Below the pieces are notes generated by a model. The model had not been told where the DNA came from and searched no databases. It saw only the letters and a program-made list of their open reading frames with translations. Below are positions 8,972 to 18,274 of a stretch of 64,000 nucleotides of DNA, piece after piece. The stretch's first letter is position 1, and each line of letters opens with the position of its first letter. The position numbers and the translations under genes are program-made. The DNA is from Rohdeia sp044358925 (GTDB lineage: Bacteria; Planctomycetota; UBA1135; GCA-002686595), in NCBI GenBank assembly GCA_044358925.1, contig JBIKNC010000001.1, positions 6,122 through 70,121 on the forward strand. The letters are read 5' to 3'.

Positions 8972-10666
8972 TCAGGGCCGCGTCGGATCGAGCGCAGCGA
9001 CGGCGCCCACCACGCCCGTCGCGAAGGCCGCGGTGACGAGCAGGATCACGGGCCACAGGTGCCCGTCGAGACGCTCTTCGTAGTCGACCCAGCACAGGTG
9101 CGCGAAGCCGCGATCGCGCGGCACGGCGACCGAGAACGAACCGGCGCCGGCGAACGCGAACACCTGCTGCGCGGGGAAGACGTCGGCCGGGAAGCCGCCC
9201 TGTTCGGCAGCCGTGCGATGGCGCACGACGCGCCATGCGAACCACGGCGCCGCGCTGTGCCAGTCGAACGCGACCGCGCGCGCGAACTCGCGCTCGCCGG
9301 GGGCCGGGCCGCTCGGCAGCAACTGCGGCGCGGCCTGCTCGACGACGGTGCGCCACGTGCCGCGCGAGACGACGACGCCGCCGGCGTTCGCGAGGAGTCC
9401 GAGCGCGGCGAGCGCGACTCCCAGCGCGCGCCACTTCATGCGCGAGCGCACCTGGTCGTAGCCGACGACGACCGCGGGCCACGCGAACGCCAGTGCGGCA
9501 CTCGCGCCGCGCGGTGCGAACTCGTCGAGGTTGCTCCACTCCCCGGTCGCGGCCGACGCGGCGAGCACGGCGAGCGGCGCGACGATCGTGAACGAGAGCA
9601 GCCGCAGCTCCTGCGCGAAGCGGATGACGCCGAACAGCGCGAAGAACGCGACAGGGGCGAGCCACACCAGCCCTTTGCCGGGCGACACGAAGAGCCCGAG
9701 GATCTCGTGCGGCCACTCTCCGAGCGGGCGCAGTGCTTCGAACGGCGTGAACGGTGCCGGTCCGGTGCGCACGAGGTGCCCCCACCACCACAGCGCGCCG
9801 ATCGCGAGCATCGGCAGAACGAACCACGTCACGTCGGCGAGCGAACGTTTGCGACCGGCGCCGCCGCGCAGGAGCGGCATCGACCACAGGCGTTGACGGC
9901 CGCGCACGCTCATGCGCACGGCGCTCCAGGCCAGCACGAGCACGGCCGGGGACGTGAGCGGTTCACACGCCGCGAGCGCCGCGAGCAACGCGCCGAGCAA
10001 CAACCAGTGCGGCACACTCGGCGCCGTGAGGCGATAGAAGCGCTCGCGCACGTGCAGCAACGCGACGAGTGCGGCGGACGCGAGGAGCGCCGCCGGTGCA
10101 GCCGCGCCGACGACGCTGACACTCGGCCACAGACACGTCGCGAACGCGAGCACGAGCGAACCGGTCAACGCCGTGCGCCGTCGTGCACCGAGGCGCAGCG
10201 CCGCGACACACACGAGGTAGACCGTCGCGGCGCCGTACAACGGCCCCTGCAGGCCCACGAACAGGTGCGCCCAGTACTCGCTGCGCCCTTCCGCGAAGCC
10301 GGGCGACGTCGCGGCGTGGACGGCTTCGGTGCGCTCGAGCAAGCGCCCGAGGCGTGCTCCGACCCAGTGGAACGGCACACCGAGAGCGGCGACGAGCGGC
10401 TCGACGTTCGCGATCGCGCCGCCCTCGACGACCCGCACTTCGAAGCCCTCGGCGATCAGTGCCGCGCTCTCGGGCGTGTCGCCGCGCAGCAGGAGTCCGT
10501 CGCCGTGCGCCATGGCGCGCGTGGCCTGGTGCACGAGTTCGCCGCGGCGATCGCTGTCGCCGGGCGCGCCGCCGAAGAACAGCGCGTGGACGGCGAGCAC
10601 GATCAGGAACGCCGACCGCGCGAGCAGTCTGTCCGCGTCTTCGAGCGACTTCGGGCGCACCGCCAT
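8972..10666 (-). CDS. Polytopic membrane protein, possibly glycosyltransferase-like
   Basis: This 564-residue protein has about ten hydrophobic helices, for example SAFLIVLAVHALFFGG near the N-terminus and AATVYLVCVAALRL, and a periplasmic-looking loop of roughly 100 residues after the first helix. That layout (short cytoplasmic N-terminus, helix, long loop beginning with acidic residues such as GDSDRRGE, then clustered helices) is reminiscent of GT-C glycosyltransferases, but I see no diagnostic motif. The ATG at 10666 is preferred to an in-frame TTG three codons upstream. It is followed by the anchored hypothetical gene and preceded by another large membrane protein gene, all on the minus strand. 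Function is unknown. Confidence 0.7.
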   Translation of the reverse strand: MAVRPKSLEDADRLLARSAFLIVLAVHALFFGGAPGDSDRRGELVHQATRAMAHGDGLLLRGDTPESAALIAEGFEVRVVEGGAIANVEPLVAALGVPFHWVGARLGRLLERTEAVHAATSPGFAEGRSEYWAHLFVGLQGPLYGAATVYLVCVAALRLGARRRTALTGSLVLAFATCLWPSVSVVGAAAPAALLASAALVALLHVRERFYRLTAPSVPHWLLLGALLAALAACEPLTSPAVLVLAWSAVRMSVRGRQRLWSMPLLRGGAGRKRSLADVTWFVLPMLAIGALWWWGHLVRTGPAPFTPFEALRPLGEWPHEILGLFVSPGKGLVWLAPVAFFALFGVIRFAQELRLLSFTIVAPLAVLAASAATGEWSNLDEFAPRGASAALAFAWPAVVVGYDQVRSRMKWRALGVALAALGLLANAGGVVVSRGTWRTVVEQAAPQLLPSGPAPGEREFARAVAFDWHSAAPWFAWRVVRHRTAAEQGGFPADVFPAQQVFAFAGAGSFSVAVPRDRGFAHLCWVDYEERLDGHLWPVILLVTAAFATGVVGAVAALDPTRP

Positions 10667-10747
10667 CGACGCCAAGGGTAGCGAGCGGGCGCTCGCGATC
10701 GTCAGCGCAGTTGGGGCGCAGTCACTGTGCGGCGCCGACGTCGCTCG

Positions 10748-12838
10748 TCAGCGCAGTTCTTCCGCGAGCGCAGCCGGCCACACGAACAGCGTCACTGCGC
10801 CGCAGGTGCGGACCGGCGCGCAGCCGAACTCGATCAGGCGGCGCTCGAGGTCGACGTTCGCGGCCGCGCGCGCCGCACTCCGTTGCGCCGGACCGATCAC
10901 GAGCAGCACGGGCCGACCCAGCGCCTCGAGGTGCGAACGCGCCGCGCGACCGGGCCCCTCCTCGCCGAAGAACGAATGCGCGACGAGTGTTCGTGCGACG
11001 TGTTCTTCTCCGTTGCCGCGCCAGGCCGCGTGCGGCCGATCCACGAACAGATCGAGCGCGGCGAGGTACGCGGCCTCGTGCATGCGGCCGTCGAACGTGA
11101 GCACCGCTCCGCCCGCCCAACGCACACCCGGGCGAGCGACGTCGACGAGCAACACCGGCCGCAGCGCTCGCACGCGTTCGTCGGTCGCGAGAAGGCGCCA
11201 CGTGTCGGCCATGTCGGCCGCCTCCAGGGACTCGACGTCGATCGGCGGGCGCCAACCTGCATCGAAGACGTTCGGCGGCGGCGCGCCCGACCACGCCTGT
11301 GCGACGCGCTCCGGATCGTCGCGCCGCGGCGCGAGTTGCAAGACGCCCGCATCGACGACCGGCGCCGTGCCACGTCCGAGTTCGAGGCCGCGAGTGAGTG
11401 TCGGGTACGGACCGTGTGCGCTCAGGGCGAGAACGCCGGCCACCGCGACGGACGCGAACACGCCGAACTTGGAGCGGCGCACGAGCAGAGCGAGTGCCCC
11501 GACGCTCGCGAGCGTCGCGGGCAGCGCCAGCCAGCCGACGATGGTGTGAGCCGCAGCGCCGCGCCACCACGCGCCGACCGCGGCGACGAGTGCACTCGCG
11601 GCGACGAACTTCGCGAGTTCGACGGCGTGTGTGTTCGCGCGACCGGTGCGACGGGCGACGAAGACCAACACGAGCGCCGCTGCGAACCACGGCAGGGTCG
11701 CGAGCAGCGGCGCGGCGTCGAGCGCACGCGGCGGCGCGCCGCGCAGGTTGCCGAGCGACACGAGTGCGCCGGGCAGCGCGGCGACGACGAGCACGAGCAC
11801 ACGTTCGACCGCCGCGCGACTCGCACAGGCGGAGACGAGGGCCGCGGCGAGGAACGCTCCGCCGATCCACACGTCGGCGAGGAACGCAGCGGCGAAACAC
11901 ACCGCAGCGACCACGCGCCACGCGCTCGGTCGTGTGTGGTGCGCGCCGCCCGACAGGTGCGCGAAGAGGCCGATCAGTGCGAGCGCGACGCAGCTCGACT
12001 GATCGAGGAAGGCGATGCGTGCGCCGACGAGATCGCTCGTGGTGTCGACGAGGCGCAGGGCGCCGGCGGGCGCGCCGACCGCAGCGCACACACTCGCGAC
12101 GGCGACGGCGCCGCGCGGGAAACACTTCGCGGCCAGATGCAGGAGTGCGAGCAGAGCGACGAACGCGGCCCAGGCCGATTCGCTCGCCGCGAGTGCGAAC
12201 GGGCCGACGTCGAGCACTCGGCCCAGCGCCGCGCGGGCCTGCGCGAGGATCGGCGGCGCAGGCAACTCGGCGCCTGCTTGCCACGGTACGTCCGGCACGA
12301 GTTCGCGACCGGCTGCGAGTTCGAGCGCGAAACGCGGCGCGCCCCAGTCCGCGAACTCGAGCTTCGCGAAGTTCGGTCCGGCCCCGCTCCACACCCAGGC
12401 GGCGAATCCGGCCGCGAGGAGTGCGAACACGTGCACACTCGCGAACGCGAGTCCCGGCCGCTGCAACAGGACGCGCGCGCGCAACCCGACGAGAGCACAC
12501 GCCGCCGCGACACACAGCGCCGCGCTGCGCGCGAGTTCGAGGCGCGGGTCGCCGAGGGCCGCGCGTGCGCCGAAGGCGAGCGCCGCGACGAGCGGGGGTG
12601 AGAGCGCGATCGAGAGCCAAGCGAGCTTGGCCAGTTCGACGGGCCCCGGACTCAGCGCGAGCAACGGGCCGCTCGCCGCGCCCAGCACCGCGATCACCGC
12701 CGCGCCGTCGCGCAGCGCGCCCGCCGGACCGAAGGCGGCGAAGAGCGCCGCGCACACGACGACCAGCACGAGCGGCCGCGCCGGTGCTGCGCCCGCAGGC
12801 GTGGGGCTCGTGCTCTCACCTTCGCGCTGCTCGTCCAC
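10748..12838 (-). CDS. Large polytopic membrane protein of unknown function
   Basis: The 696-residue product contains at least ten Ala/Leu/Val-rich membrane helices over residues 20-470, followed by a soluble C-terminal region of about 220 residues. The C-terminal part holds segments such as RALRPVLLVDVARPGVRW and GRPVLLVIGPAQR, which look like an alpha/beta fold. Helix-rich N-terminus plus soluble C-terminus again recalls GT-C enzymes, but no active-site acidic motif could be identified with confidence. The start is GTG, 53 bases from the divergently transcribed GT39-like gene, so the two probably share a promoter region. No name is proposed. Confidence 0.7.
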   Translation of the reverse strand: MDEQREGESTSPTPAGAAPARPLVLVVVCAALFAAFGPAGALRDGAAVIAVLGAASGPLLALSPGPVELAKLAWLSIALSPPLVAALAFGARAALGDPRLELARSAALCVAAACALVGLRARVLLQRPGLAFASVHVFALLAAGFAAWVWSGAGPNFAKLEFADWGAPRFALELAAGRELVPDVPWQAGAELPAPPILAQARAALGRVLDVGPFALAASESAWAAFVALLALLHLAAKCFPRGAVAVASVCAAVGAPAGALRLVDTTSDLVGARIAFLDQSSCVALALIGLFAHLSGGAHHTRPSAWRVVAAVCFAAAFLADVWIGGAFLAAALVSACASRAAVERVLVLVVAALPGALVSLGNLRGAPPRALDAAPLLATLPWFAAALVLVFVARRTGRANTHAVELAKFVAASALVAAVGAWWRGAAAHTIVGWLALPATLASVGALALLVRRSKFGVFASVAVAGVLALSAHGPYPTLTRGLELGRGTAPVVDAGVLQLAPRRDDPERVAQAWSGAPPPNVFDAGWRPPIDVESLEAADMADTWRLLATDERVRALRPVLLVDVARPGVRWAGGAVLTFDGRMHEAAYLAALDLFVDRPHAAWRGNGEEHVARTLVAHSFFGEEGPGRAARSHLEALGRPVLLVIGPAQRSAARAAANVDLERRLIEFGCAPVRTCGAVTLFVWPAALAEELR

Positions 12839-12891
12839 GGGCTCGGCACGTTAGCGCGCGTCCGCAGAGCGGTCGCAGTAGCCTCTGCGAC

Positions 12892-14847
12892 GTGGAGCGC
12901 AGCGGCGACACCAACACGATCGGCTCCGCGAGTTCGGAGAGCGCCGGTGCGGCGAGCAGCGCTTCGGCAAGCAGCGCTTCGACGCGGCTCCCGTGGCTCG
13001 CGCTCGGCGTCGCGCTCGTGCTGCGCATCGTCATCGGCATCGACCTGTTCGCGAACGATCCGCTGACGCGCGCGCCGGTCTCGGACGCGCTGTACTACGA
13101 CGCGTGGGCGCGCACCGCGGCGGCGGGCGAGGTCTGGCGGCCGGGCGAAGCGCACTGGATGCCGCCGCTCTATCCGTGGTTGCTCGGTGTCTGGTACGGC
13201 CTCTTTGGCGGAGCGCTCGGAGCGACGCTCGTGGTGCAAGCCGCCGTCGGCCTCGTGAACACGTGGCTGTTCGCGCTTCTCGCGCGGCGTGTCGTCGCGG
13301 GGCGCGCACTCACGTTCGCGGTCTGGGCCTGGGTGCTGTACGGGCCGCTCGTGTTGACCGAGAACCGGCTGCTGGCGGAGAACGCGGCGCTGCCGTTCGT
13401 GCTCGCGGGCCTCGTGTGCGGTGTGAACGTGCTCGAACGACTGCGCGTCAGCCGTCCGGCGCACCTCGTCGCCCTCGTCGCGGGCCTGTGTTTCGGACTG
13501 GCCGCACTCGCGCGTCCGAACCTCGTGATCGGACCCTTGGGTTTCGCGATCGGCGCCTGGATCGACCTCGTGCGCGCGCGCCGCGCCGGTGAGAGCGTCG
13601 CGGCCCCGCGTGTGTGTGCCGTCGTGCTCGCGCTCGCGGCGCTGGGTGCCGCGCTTCCGCTCGGAGCCGGGCTCGCGTCGAACCTCGCGCGCGCGGACGC
13701 GGCCGTGCTCGTGAGCGCGAACGGCGGCGTGAACTTCTGGCTCGGCAACAATCCGAGCGCGCGCGGCACGTTCGCCGCGCCCGGCCCACAGTGGGGCGAC
13801 ATCTTCGCGCAGCGCGAGGTCGCCTTCGCGGAGGCCGCGCGCGAACTCGGCACCGAACCCGGCGCGTTGAGCGAACGCGACGTGTCGAGCCACTTCTTCG
13901 GCAAGGGCCTCGATTGGCTCGTCGCGCACCCCGTCGACGGAGCGCTCCTGTGGGCGAAGAAGGCCGCGGCCAGCCTGTCGTCGCACGAGTACGACGTGCA
14001 GGTCACCGAGGCCGCGGTGCGCGAGAGCGCGCGTTCGCTGTGGCTCGTGTGTCTGCCGTTCGGCGCCGTGCTGGCGTGCGCCGTGCTCTCTCGCGCGCGC
14101 GGCGTGCGCTGGTCGGGCGCGCTGATCGGTTGGATGGTCGCGGTCGAGTTCGCGGTGCTCCTGTACTTCTCGTACTCGCGCTTCCGCCTGCCGTGGTACC
14201 CGGCGCTCGTGCCGTTCGCGGCGGTCGGCCTCGCGAGCCTGTTCGAGCGCGCGCAACGTCCGAAGATCGCGGTCGTCGTGGTGGCGTGTGTCGTCTGCGC
14301 GGCGAGCTTCGTTCCGACGGAAGGTGCGTACGGTCGCGCGTTGCGCGCCAATGCACTCGTGGACGCGGCGCGCGCGCTCGAGAGTCGCAGCGCCGATCCG
14401 AAGGTGCAGGAGCGCCGCGTGCACCTGCTCGAACGCGCCCTCGCGATCGAGCCGAACGACGCCAAGGCCCTGTCGGACCTGGCGCGCGTCGCACTCGCGC
14501 GCGGCGACGAGCGACGTGCGCTCGAGCTGCTCGAGCAGGCCAACCGCGTCGACTTCCCGCCGGTGCGGCTCGAACTGGCGCAGTTGCTGTGGTCGGCGCG
14601 CGACTCGGCGGTGTACGACCCGCGGCGCGGCCGCGCACTCGTCACGGACTTCATCGCAGAGCGCGGCGCGAACGCCTGGGGCGCGCTCGAACTCGGGCTG
14701 GCACTGGGCGACGAGTTGCTGAGGCGCGCGCCGTTCGAACCCTCGGCGAAGGACGAGGCGCGCGCGCTCGTGGCGGCGCTCGCACTCGCGCAGCGCGGCG
14801 ACCCGCGCTTCGACGAACTCGCCGCTCGGGTCGCAGCCTTGCGCTGA
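12892..14847 (+). CDS. GT39-like membrane glycosyltransferase with C-terminal TPR region
   Basis: This 651-residue protein begins with a helix and then the segment PVSDALYYDAWARTAAAGEVW, with an acidic residue followed by YYDAWA. This matches the first periplasmic loop of GT39/ArnT-like dolichyl-phosphate-sugar transferases. A later loop contains NFWLGNNPSARGTF, a motif frequent in bacterial GT39 proteins fused to TPRs. About ten helices span residues 35-480. The C-terminal ~170 residues carry tetratricopeptide-like helices (LLERALAIEPNDAKALSDLA; LARGDERRALELLEQA). The start is a GTG 53 bases from the divergent neighbour; no upstream ATG is better placed. Such enzymes move lipid-linked sugars onto proteins or envelope polymers; the acceptor here is unknown. 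Confidence 0.83.
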   Translation: MERSGDTNTIGSASSESAGAASSASASSASTRLPWLALGVALVLRIVIGIDLFANDPLTRAPVSDALYYDAWARTAAAGEVWRPGEAHWMPPLYPWLLGVWYGLFGGALGATLVVQAAVGLVNTWLFALLARRVVAGRALTFAVWAWVLYGPLVLTENRLLAENAALPFVLAGLVCGVNVLERLRVSRPAHLVALVAGLCFGLAALARPNLVIGPLGFAIGAWIDLVRARRAGESVAAPRVCAVVLALAALGAALPLGAGLASNLARADAAVLVSANGGVNFWLGNNPSARGTFAAPGPQWGDIFAQREVAFAEAARELGTEPGALSERDVSSHFFGKGLDWLVAHPVDGALLWAKKAAASLSSHEYDVQVTEAAVRESARSLWLVCLPFGAVLACAVLSRARGVRWSGALIGWMVAVEFAVLLYFSYSRFRLPWYPALVPFAAVGLASLFERAQRPKIAVVVVACVVCAASFVPTEGAYGRALRANALVDAARALESRSADPKVQERRVHLLERALAIEPNDAKALSDLARVALARGDERRALELLEQANRVDFPPVRLELAQLLWSARDSAVYDPRRGRALVTDFIAERGANAWGALELGLALGDELLRRAPFEPSAKDEARALVAALALAQRGDPRFDELAARVAALR

Positions 14848-15198
14848 TCAGGGCGTGGGTCGCGCGCGTGTGTTGCCCTGCAACCACGCGAGATAGGCCG
14901 CCCCCACCGACGCGACGTCGAGCGCCACGACTTCCGGGCACTCGTACGGGTGTTCGCGCGCCAGGAACGCCTCGAGCGCCGGCACGTTCTCCACCACCGT
15001 CTTCGCCACGAGCAGCACTTCGGCGTCCGCGTGCACGGTGTCCTGCCAGCGGTAGATGCTGGTGACGCCCGGAACGAGGTTCACACACGCGGCGAGGCGC
15101 GCCTCGACCAGGCCGCGCGCGAGTCGCTCGGCCACGGCGGCGTCGGGCGCCGTCATCAGCACCACGCGGCAGTCGGAGGGGTTCGCGGGCGGCGGCAT
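14848..15198 (-). CDS. cutA: CutA divalent-cation tolerance protein
   Basis: The 116-residue protein covers a whole CutA trimer subunit. It shows the N-terminal strand VVLMTAPDAAVAERLARGLV, the conserved LAACVNLVPGVTSIYRWQ block, the second strand EVLLVAKTV, and the C-terminal HPYECPEVVALDV...YLAWL motif. Length and motif order are typical (about 105-115 residues). CutA forms stable cytoplasmic trimers related to PII and is linked to copper tolerance in E. coli, though its exact role is unsettled. Its stop abuts that of the convergent GT39-like gene (no gap), and it is divergent from the proline dehydrogenase gene with 80 bases between starts. Confidence 0.96.
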   Translation of the reverse strand: MPPPANPSDCRVVLMTAPDAAVAERLARGLVEARLAACVNLVPGVTSIYRWQDTVHADAEVLLVAKTVVENVPALEAFLAREHPYECPEVVALDVASVGAAYLAWLQGNTRARPTP

Positions 15199-15278
15199 GG
15201 CTCAGAAGGTACGCGAGCGGAACAGCGCACGGCGCGCCGAACGGAGCCGCTGCGTCGCTACCATCCCGCGCCACCGCC

Positions 15279-16193
15279 ATGGGGATCTTCGACAAGCTGG
15301 CCATCGCGTCTCTGCCCTACGTCCCGACGCCGATCATGCGGCGACTCTCGTCCCGGTACATCGCCGGTGAGCAGCTCGAGGACGCGTTGACGCGCCTCGA
15401 CGCCTTGCAGAAGAGCGGTTTCCCGGGCGTGCTCGACATCCTCGGCGAAGCCATCGCCTCCGAGGCCGAAGCGCGCGGCGTTGCGGACGCCTACATCGCC
15501 GGCGCCGCGCGACTGCGCGAGCGGAAACTGAACTCGTACGTGTCGGTCAAACCGACGCACGTCGGACTCACGCGCTCCGAGGAACTGTGTTTCGAGCTGT
15601 ACTCGAAGATCTGCGCGGCGCTCGAACCGCACGGACAGTTCGTGCGCGTCGAGATGGAGGACCATCCGACCACCGACGGCACGCTGCGTGTCTTCCACCG
15701 CCTGCGCGCGCGCTTCGAGCGCGTCGGCATCGTGCTCCAGTCGCGCCTCTTCCGCACGCCCGACGACATCCGCGCGCTGCCGAATGTGCCGGTGAACGTG
15801 CGCATGGTGAAGGGCATCTACCTCGAGCCCGCCGCGATCGCCCACACGGACCCGGTCGCGATCCGCAAGGCCTACGTCGAGTGCACGAAGCTCCTGCTCG
15901 CGCGCGGCGACACCATCTCGTTCGCCACGCACGACGAAGTGATGGCCGAGCAGTGCCTCGCCGAGGTGAAGCGCGTCGGCCGCGGCAAGGACGCCTACGA
16001 GTTCCAAGTCCTGATGGGCGTGCGCGAGCAACTGTGGGCCAAGTGGCGCGACGCCGGCCACCAGGTGCGTGTCTACGTGCCGTTCGGAGCCGACTGGCGC
16101 GCCTACAGCCAGCGCCGCCTGCGCAAGAATCCGCAGATCTTCCGGCACGTCTTGAAGGACATGTTCGGGCTGGGCGAGCGCGTCGTGCGTTGA
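15279..16193 (+). CDS. Proline dehydrogenase (monofunctional)
   Basis: This 304-residue protein is a stand-alone proline dehydrogenase with the FAD-binding beta8/alpha8 barrel. Diagnostic stretches are LNSYVSVKPTHVGL, VRVEMEDHPTTDGTL, NVRMVKGIYLEPAA, ISFATHDEVM, FQVLMGV and the C-terminal YVPFGADWRAYSQRRLRKNP helix that binds proline. It oxidises proline to pyrroline-5-carboxylate and feeds electrons to quinone. In many bacteria it is fused to or beside P5C dehydrogenase (PutA, or PutB/PutC); no P5C dehydrogenase is in the window, so that partner must be elsewhere. It runs divergent from cutA and is followed by the second palindromic repeat. Confidence 0.95.
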   Translation: MGIFDKLAIASLPYVPTPIMRRLSSRYIAGEQLEDALTRLDALQKSGFPGVLDILGEAIASEAEARGVADAYIAGAARLRERKLNSYVSVKPTHVGLTRSEELCFELYSKICAALEPHGQFVRVEMEDHPTTDGTLRVFHRLRARFERVGIVLQSRLFRTPDDIRALPNVPVNVRMVKGIYLEPAAIAHTDPVAIRKAYVECTKLLLARGDTISFATHDEVMAEQCLAEVKRVGRGKDAYEFQVLMGVREQLWAKWRDAGHQVRVYVPFGADWRAYSQRRLRKNPQIFRHVLKDMFGLGERVVR

Positions 16194-16248
16194 AGACGCC
16201 GAAGGCTTGAAGGCGTTCGCAAGCGGAAGTGCCAAGCAACTCGCCGTT

Positions 16249-16380
16249 GCTGTGTTCCTTTGCGCTGACTTTGCGTCCTTTGCGTCCTTTGCGGTGAAGT
16301 GCAACGCCCGGGATCACGGGTCCGTTGCACGTCACCGCAAAGGACGCAAAGGACGCAAAGTCAAAGCAAAGGAACACAGC
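16249..16380. repeat. Long palindromic repeat with 9-bp tandem units (copy 2)
   Basis: Two 57-base arms (16249-16305 and 16324-16380) are inverted repeats with only a few mismatches, separated by 18 bases. Each arm holds two TTTGCGTCC units, as in copy 1 at 1689-1853, and both loops share the sequence GACCCGTG (inverted here). As with copy 1, the repeat sits between the ends of two convergent genes. Outside the repeat the 233-base gap 16194-16426 shows nothing else. Confidence 0.85.
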
Positions 16381-16426
16381 AAAGGCGATCGCTTTGATCG
16401 CTACACATCGTCGGCGCAGGAGAGCT

Positions 16427-17188
16427 TCAGCGTCCCACGCCGAGCCGCCGCGCCAAGAACTCGTCGAGCTTCGGCGTCTTCAAGATCTTCGCCTGCGTCG
16501 CCCGGAAGTCGTACTCGACGCGGTGCCACGTCACACGCGTCGGCTCGAGGATGCAGTAGCTCGCACGCGGGTCGCCGTCGCGCGGCTGGCCCACGGAGCC
16601 CGCGTTCACGAAGGCCTTCGATCCGGGCGGCAGCTCGAACGAGAACTCGGCGCGGCCCTGCAGACCGACCCAGCGCAAGGTCTCGTCGTGCAGACCGGGC
16701 TGGTGGGTGTGTCCGGCGACGGCGATCTCGTCGAAGAGCTCGAAGATCGCGGCCATCTTGTCGCGGTTGAGCAGCCCGTCGGTCGAGATCACGTACTCGC
16801 GCACCGGATCGCGCGGACTGCCGTGGCAGAAGAGGTAGCGCTCCTCGGTCTTCGTCAACGGCAGGTCGCGCAACCACTCCCAGCGCGCGCGGCGCTTCGC
16901 ACCCGTCCACCACTTCGGCCCCAGTCGTGCGCGGTGCACTTCGAGAGCGGAGCGCGCGAACGGATTGAAGTCGGCGGCGCCCGAGAAGAGGCCTTCGTCG
17001 TGGTTGCCGAGCAGGCTCCACTCGCAGTGCTCGCGCACGAAGTCGACGCAGAACTCCGGGTCCGGTCCGTAGCCGACGATGTCGCCCAGGCAGACCAGTC
17101 GATCGAAGCCGCGCCGCTGCACGTCCGCCCACACGGCCTCGACGGCCTCGCGATTGGCGTGCAGATCGGAGACGACCGCGATCTTCAT
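16427..17188 (-). CDS. Calcineurin-like metallophosphoesterase (YfcE/YmdB-like)
   Basis: The 253-residue protein has every metal-binding motif of the family: SDLHAN (Asp8, His10), GDIVGYGPDP (Asp36), GNHD (62-64 region), a His in FCHGSPRDP, and GHTHQP. The GDIVGYGP and GNHDEGL variants are typical of a subgroup often annotated as putative phosphodiesterases acting on small nucleotides or phosphoproteins. The ATG start overlaps the stop of the upstream DHH phosphoesterase in ATGA, so two phosphoesterases are translationally coupled. That pairing hints at a shared role in nucleotide or nanoRNA turnover (inference). Substrate is not predictable. Confidence 0.92.
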   Translation of the reverse strand: MKIAVVSDLHANREAVEAVWADVQRRGFDRLVCLGDIVGYGPDPEFCVDFVREHCEWSLLGNHDEGLFSGAADFNPFARSALEVHRARLGPKWWTGAKRRARWEWLRDLPLTKTEERYLFCHGSPRDPVREYVISTDGLLNRDKMAAIFELFDEIAVAGHTHQPGLHDETLRWVGLQGRAEFSFELPPGSKAFVNAGSVGQPRDGDPRASYCILEPTRVTWHRVEYDFRATQAKILKTPKLDEFLARRLGVGR

Positions 17189-18228
17189 CGGGCGGTGCTC
17201 CGCGAACGCAGGGGCGGCGCGGCCGCGGGCGCCGGCGCGAGCTCTTCTTCGAGTCGCGCGAGCGCGTGTGCGAACGGCCCGGGCAGCGTCGCGGCTGCGG
17301 CACGCGCGTGACCGCCCCCGCCGAGCCGCACGGCGAGCGCGTGCACTTGCGCCGGCGGCTTCGCGCGCAGTGAGACCCGGCAGTTGCCGTCCGCGAGTTC
17401 GCGCAGGTGGAGCGCGACCTCGACCGGCCCGACCGAGCGCAGCACGTCGAGCACCGCGTCCGAGAGATTCTCGATGCCGCCGAGTCCGAGTGCCGCCGGT
17501 TCGTCGACGAGCGCGACGCGGCCGCCGTCGAGGTAGCGAACGCGGGCGAGCAAGGCTCCGAGCGCTTGCGGGAAGCGCGGGTCGCGGTCCTGTGCGAAGC
17601 GGCGCTGAACGGCCTCGGTGCTCGCGCCCGCGGCGACACACGCGGCGCCGAGCGCGAGGACTTCGGCGTTCGTCGTGTCGTAGCGGAACGACCCGGTGTC
17701 GCTGACGATGGCGACGAGCAGGGCCTGCGCGATGGCCGCGTCGAACGCGATGCCGAGGGCGACGAGCGCGCGCGCCACGAGGACGCCGGTGGCCGCGGCG
17801 CTGTCGTCGTGGAACCAGTGGAGCTCCGCAGCAGCGCCGCGCTCCGCCTCACCAGGCGACGTCCGGCGATGGTGGTCGATCACGAGCCGCGGCGCCGCGG
17901 AGGCGCGCAGCAGTTCGGCGAGCGAGCCGGTGCGCTCGAGCTCACACAGGTCGAGCAGCACCACGAGATCGTGCTCGGGCAGTCGGCGGCCGCGGTGGAA
18001 GTCGAAGCCGCACGGCGGTTCGATCCAGCCGAAGGCGCGCCCCGCCGCGTCGGGATTGAGCACCGTCGGTCGCGCGCCGAGCACGGCGAGGCCGCGTGCG
18101 AGCGCCGCTTGTGAACCGAGCACGTCCGCGTCGGGCCGCTCGTGGCCGACGAGCAACGGACGACGCGCGCTGCGCAACCGATCGAGGGCGCGGCGCTGTT
18201 CGTCGGTCGGCTCTCGCGGAGGCCACAT
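17185..18228 (-). CDS. nrnA: DHH family phosphoesterase, NrnA-like (oligoribonuclease / pAp phosphatase)
   Basis: The 347-residue protein matches NrnA. Motif I is VGHERPDADVLGS (His29, Asp33, Asp35), motif II is VVLLDLCELERTG (Asp93), the DHH motif is IDHHRR (118-120), motif IV is VSDTGSFRYDTT, and the C-terminal DHHA1 domain ends with the RNA-binding GGGGHARAAAAT loop. NrnA degrades 2-5 nt RNAs and dephosphorylates pAp in bacteria lacking Orn. Length (320-350) fits. It is first of a two-gene unit with the metallophosphoesterase. The family is certain; dual activity is inferred from homology. Confidence 0.9.
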   Translation of the reverse strand: MWPPREPTDEQRRALDRLRSARRPLLVGHERPDADVLGSQAALARGLAVLGARPTVLNPDAAGRAFGWIEPPCGFDFHRGRRLPEHDLVVLLDLCELERTGSLAELLRASAAPRLVIDHHRRTSPGEAERGAAAELHWFHDDSAAATGVLVARALVALGIAFDAAIAQALLVAIVSDTGSFRYDTTNAEVLALGAACVAAGASTEAVQRRFAQDRDPRFPQALGALLARVRYLDGGRVALVDEPAALGLGGIENLSDAVLDVLRSVGPVEVALHLRELADGNCRVSLRAKPPAQVHALAVRLGGGGHARAAAATLPGPFAHALARLEEELAPAPAAAPPLRSRSTAR

Positions 18229-18274
18229 GGCGGCACTCTACCAACCGAGTGCGGCGGTCCTCGGCCGGGCCGGG

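Noticed and set aside
7859..10681. A 940-codon plus-strand frame
   Set aside because: It overlaps three minus-strand genes antisense; composition is His/Arg/Glu-rich without structure.
10727..12601. A 624-codon plus-strand frame opposite the membrane protein gene
   Set aside because: The minus strand encodes regular hydrophobic helices; the plus frame is charged low-complexity.
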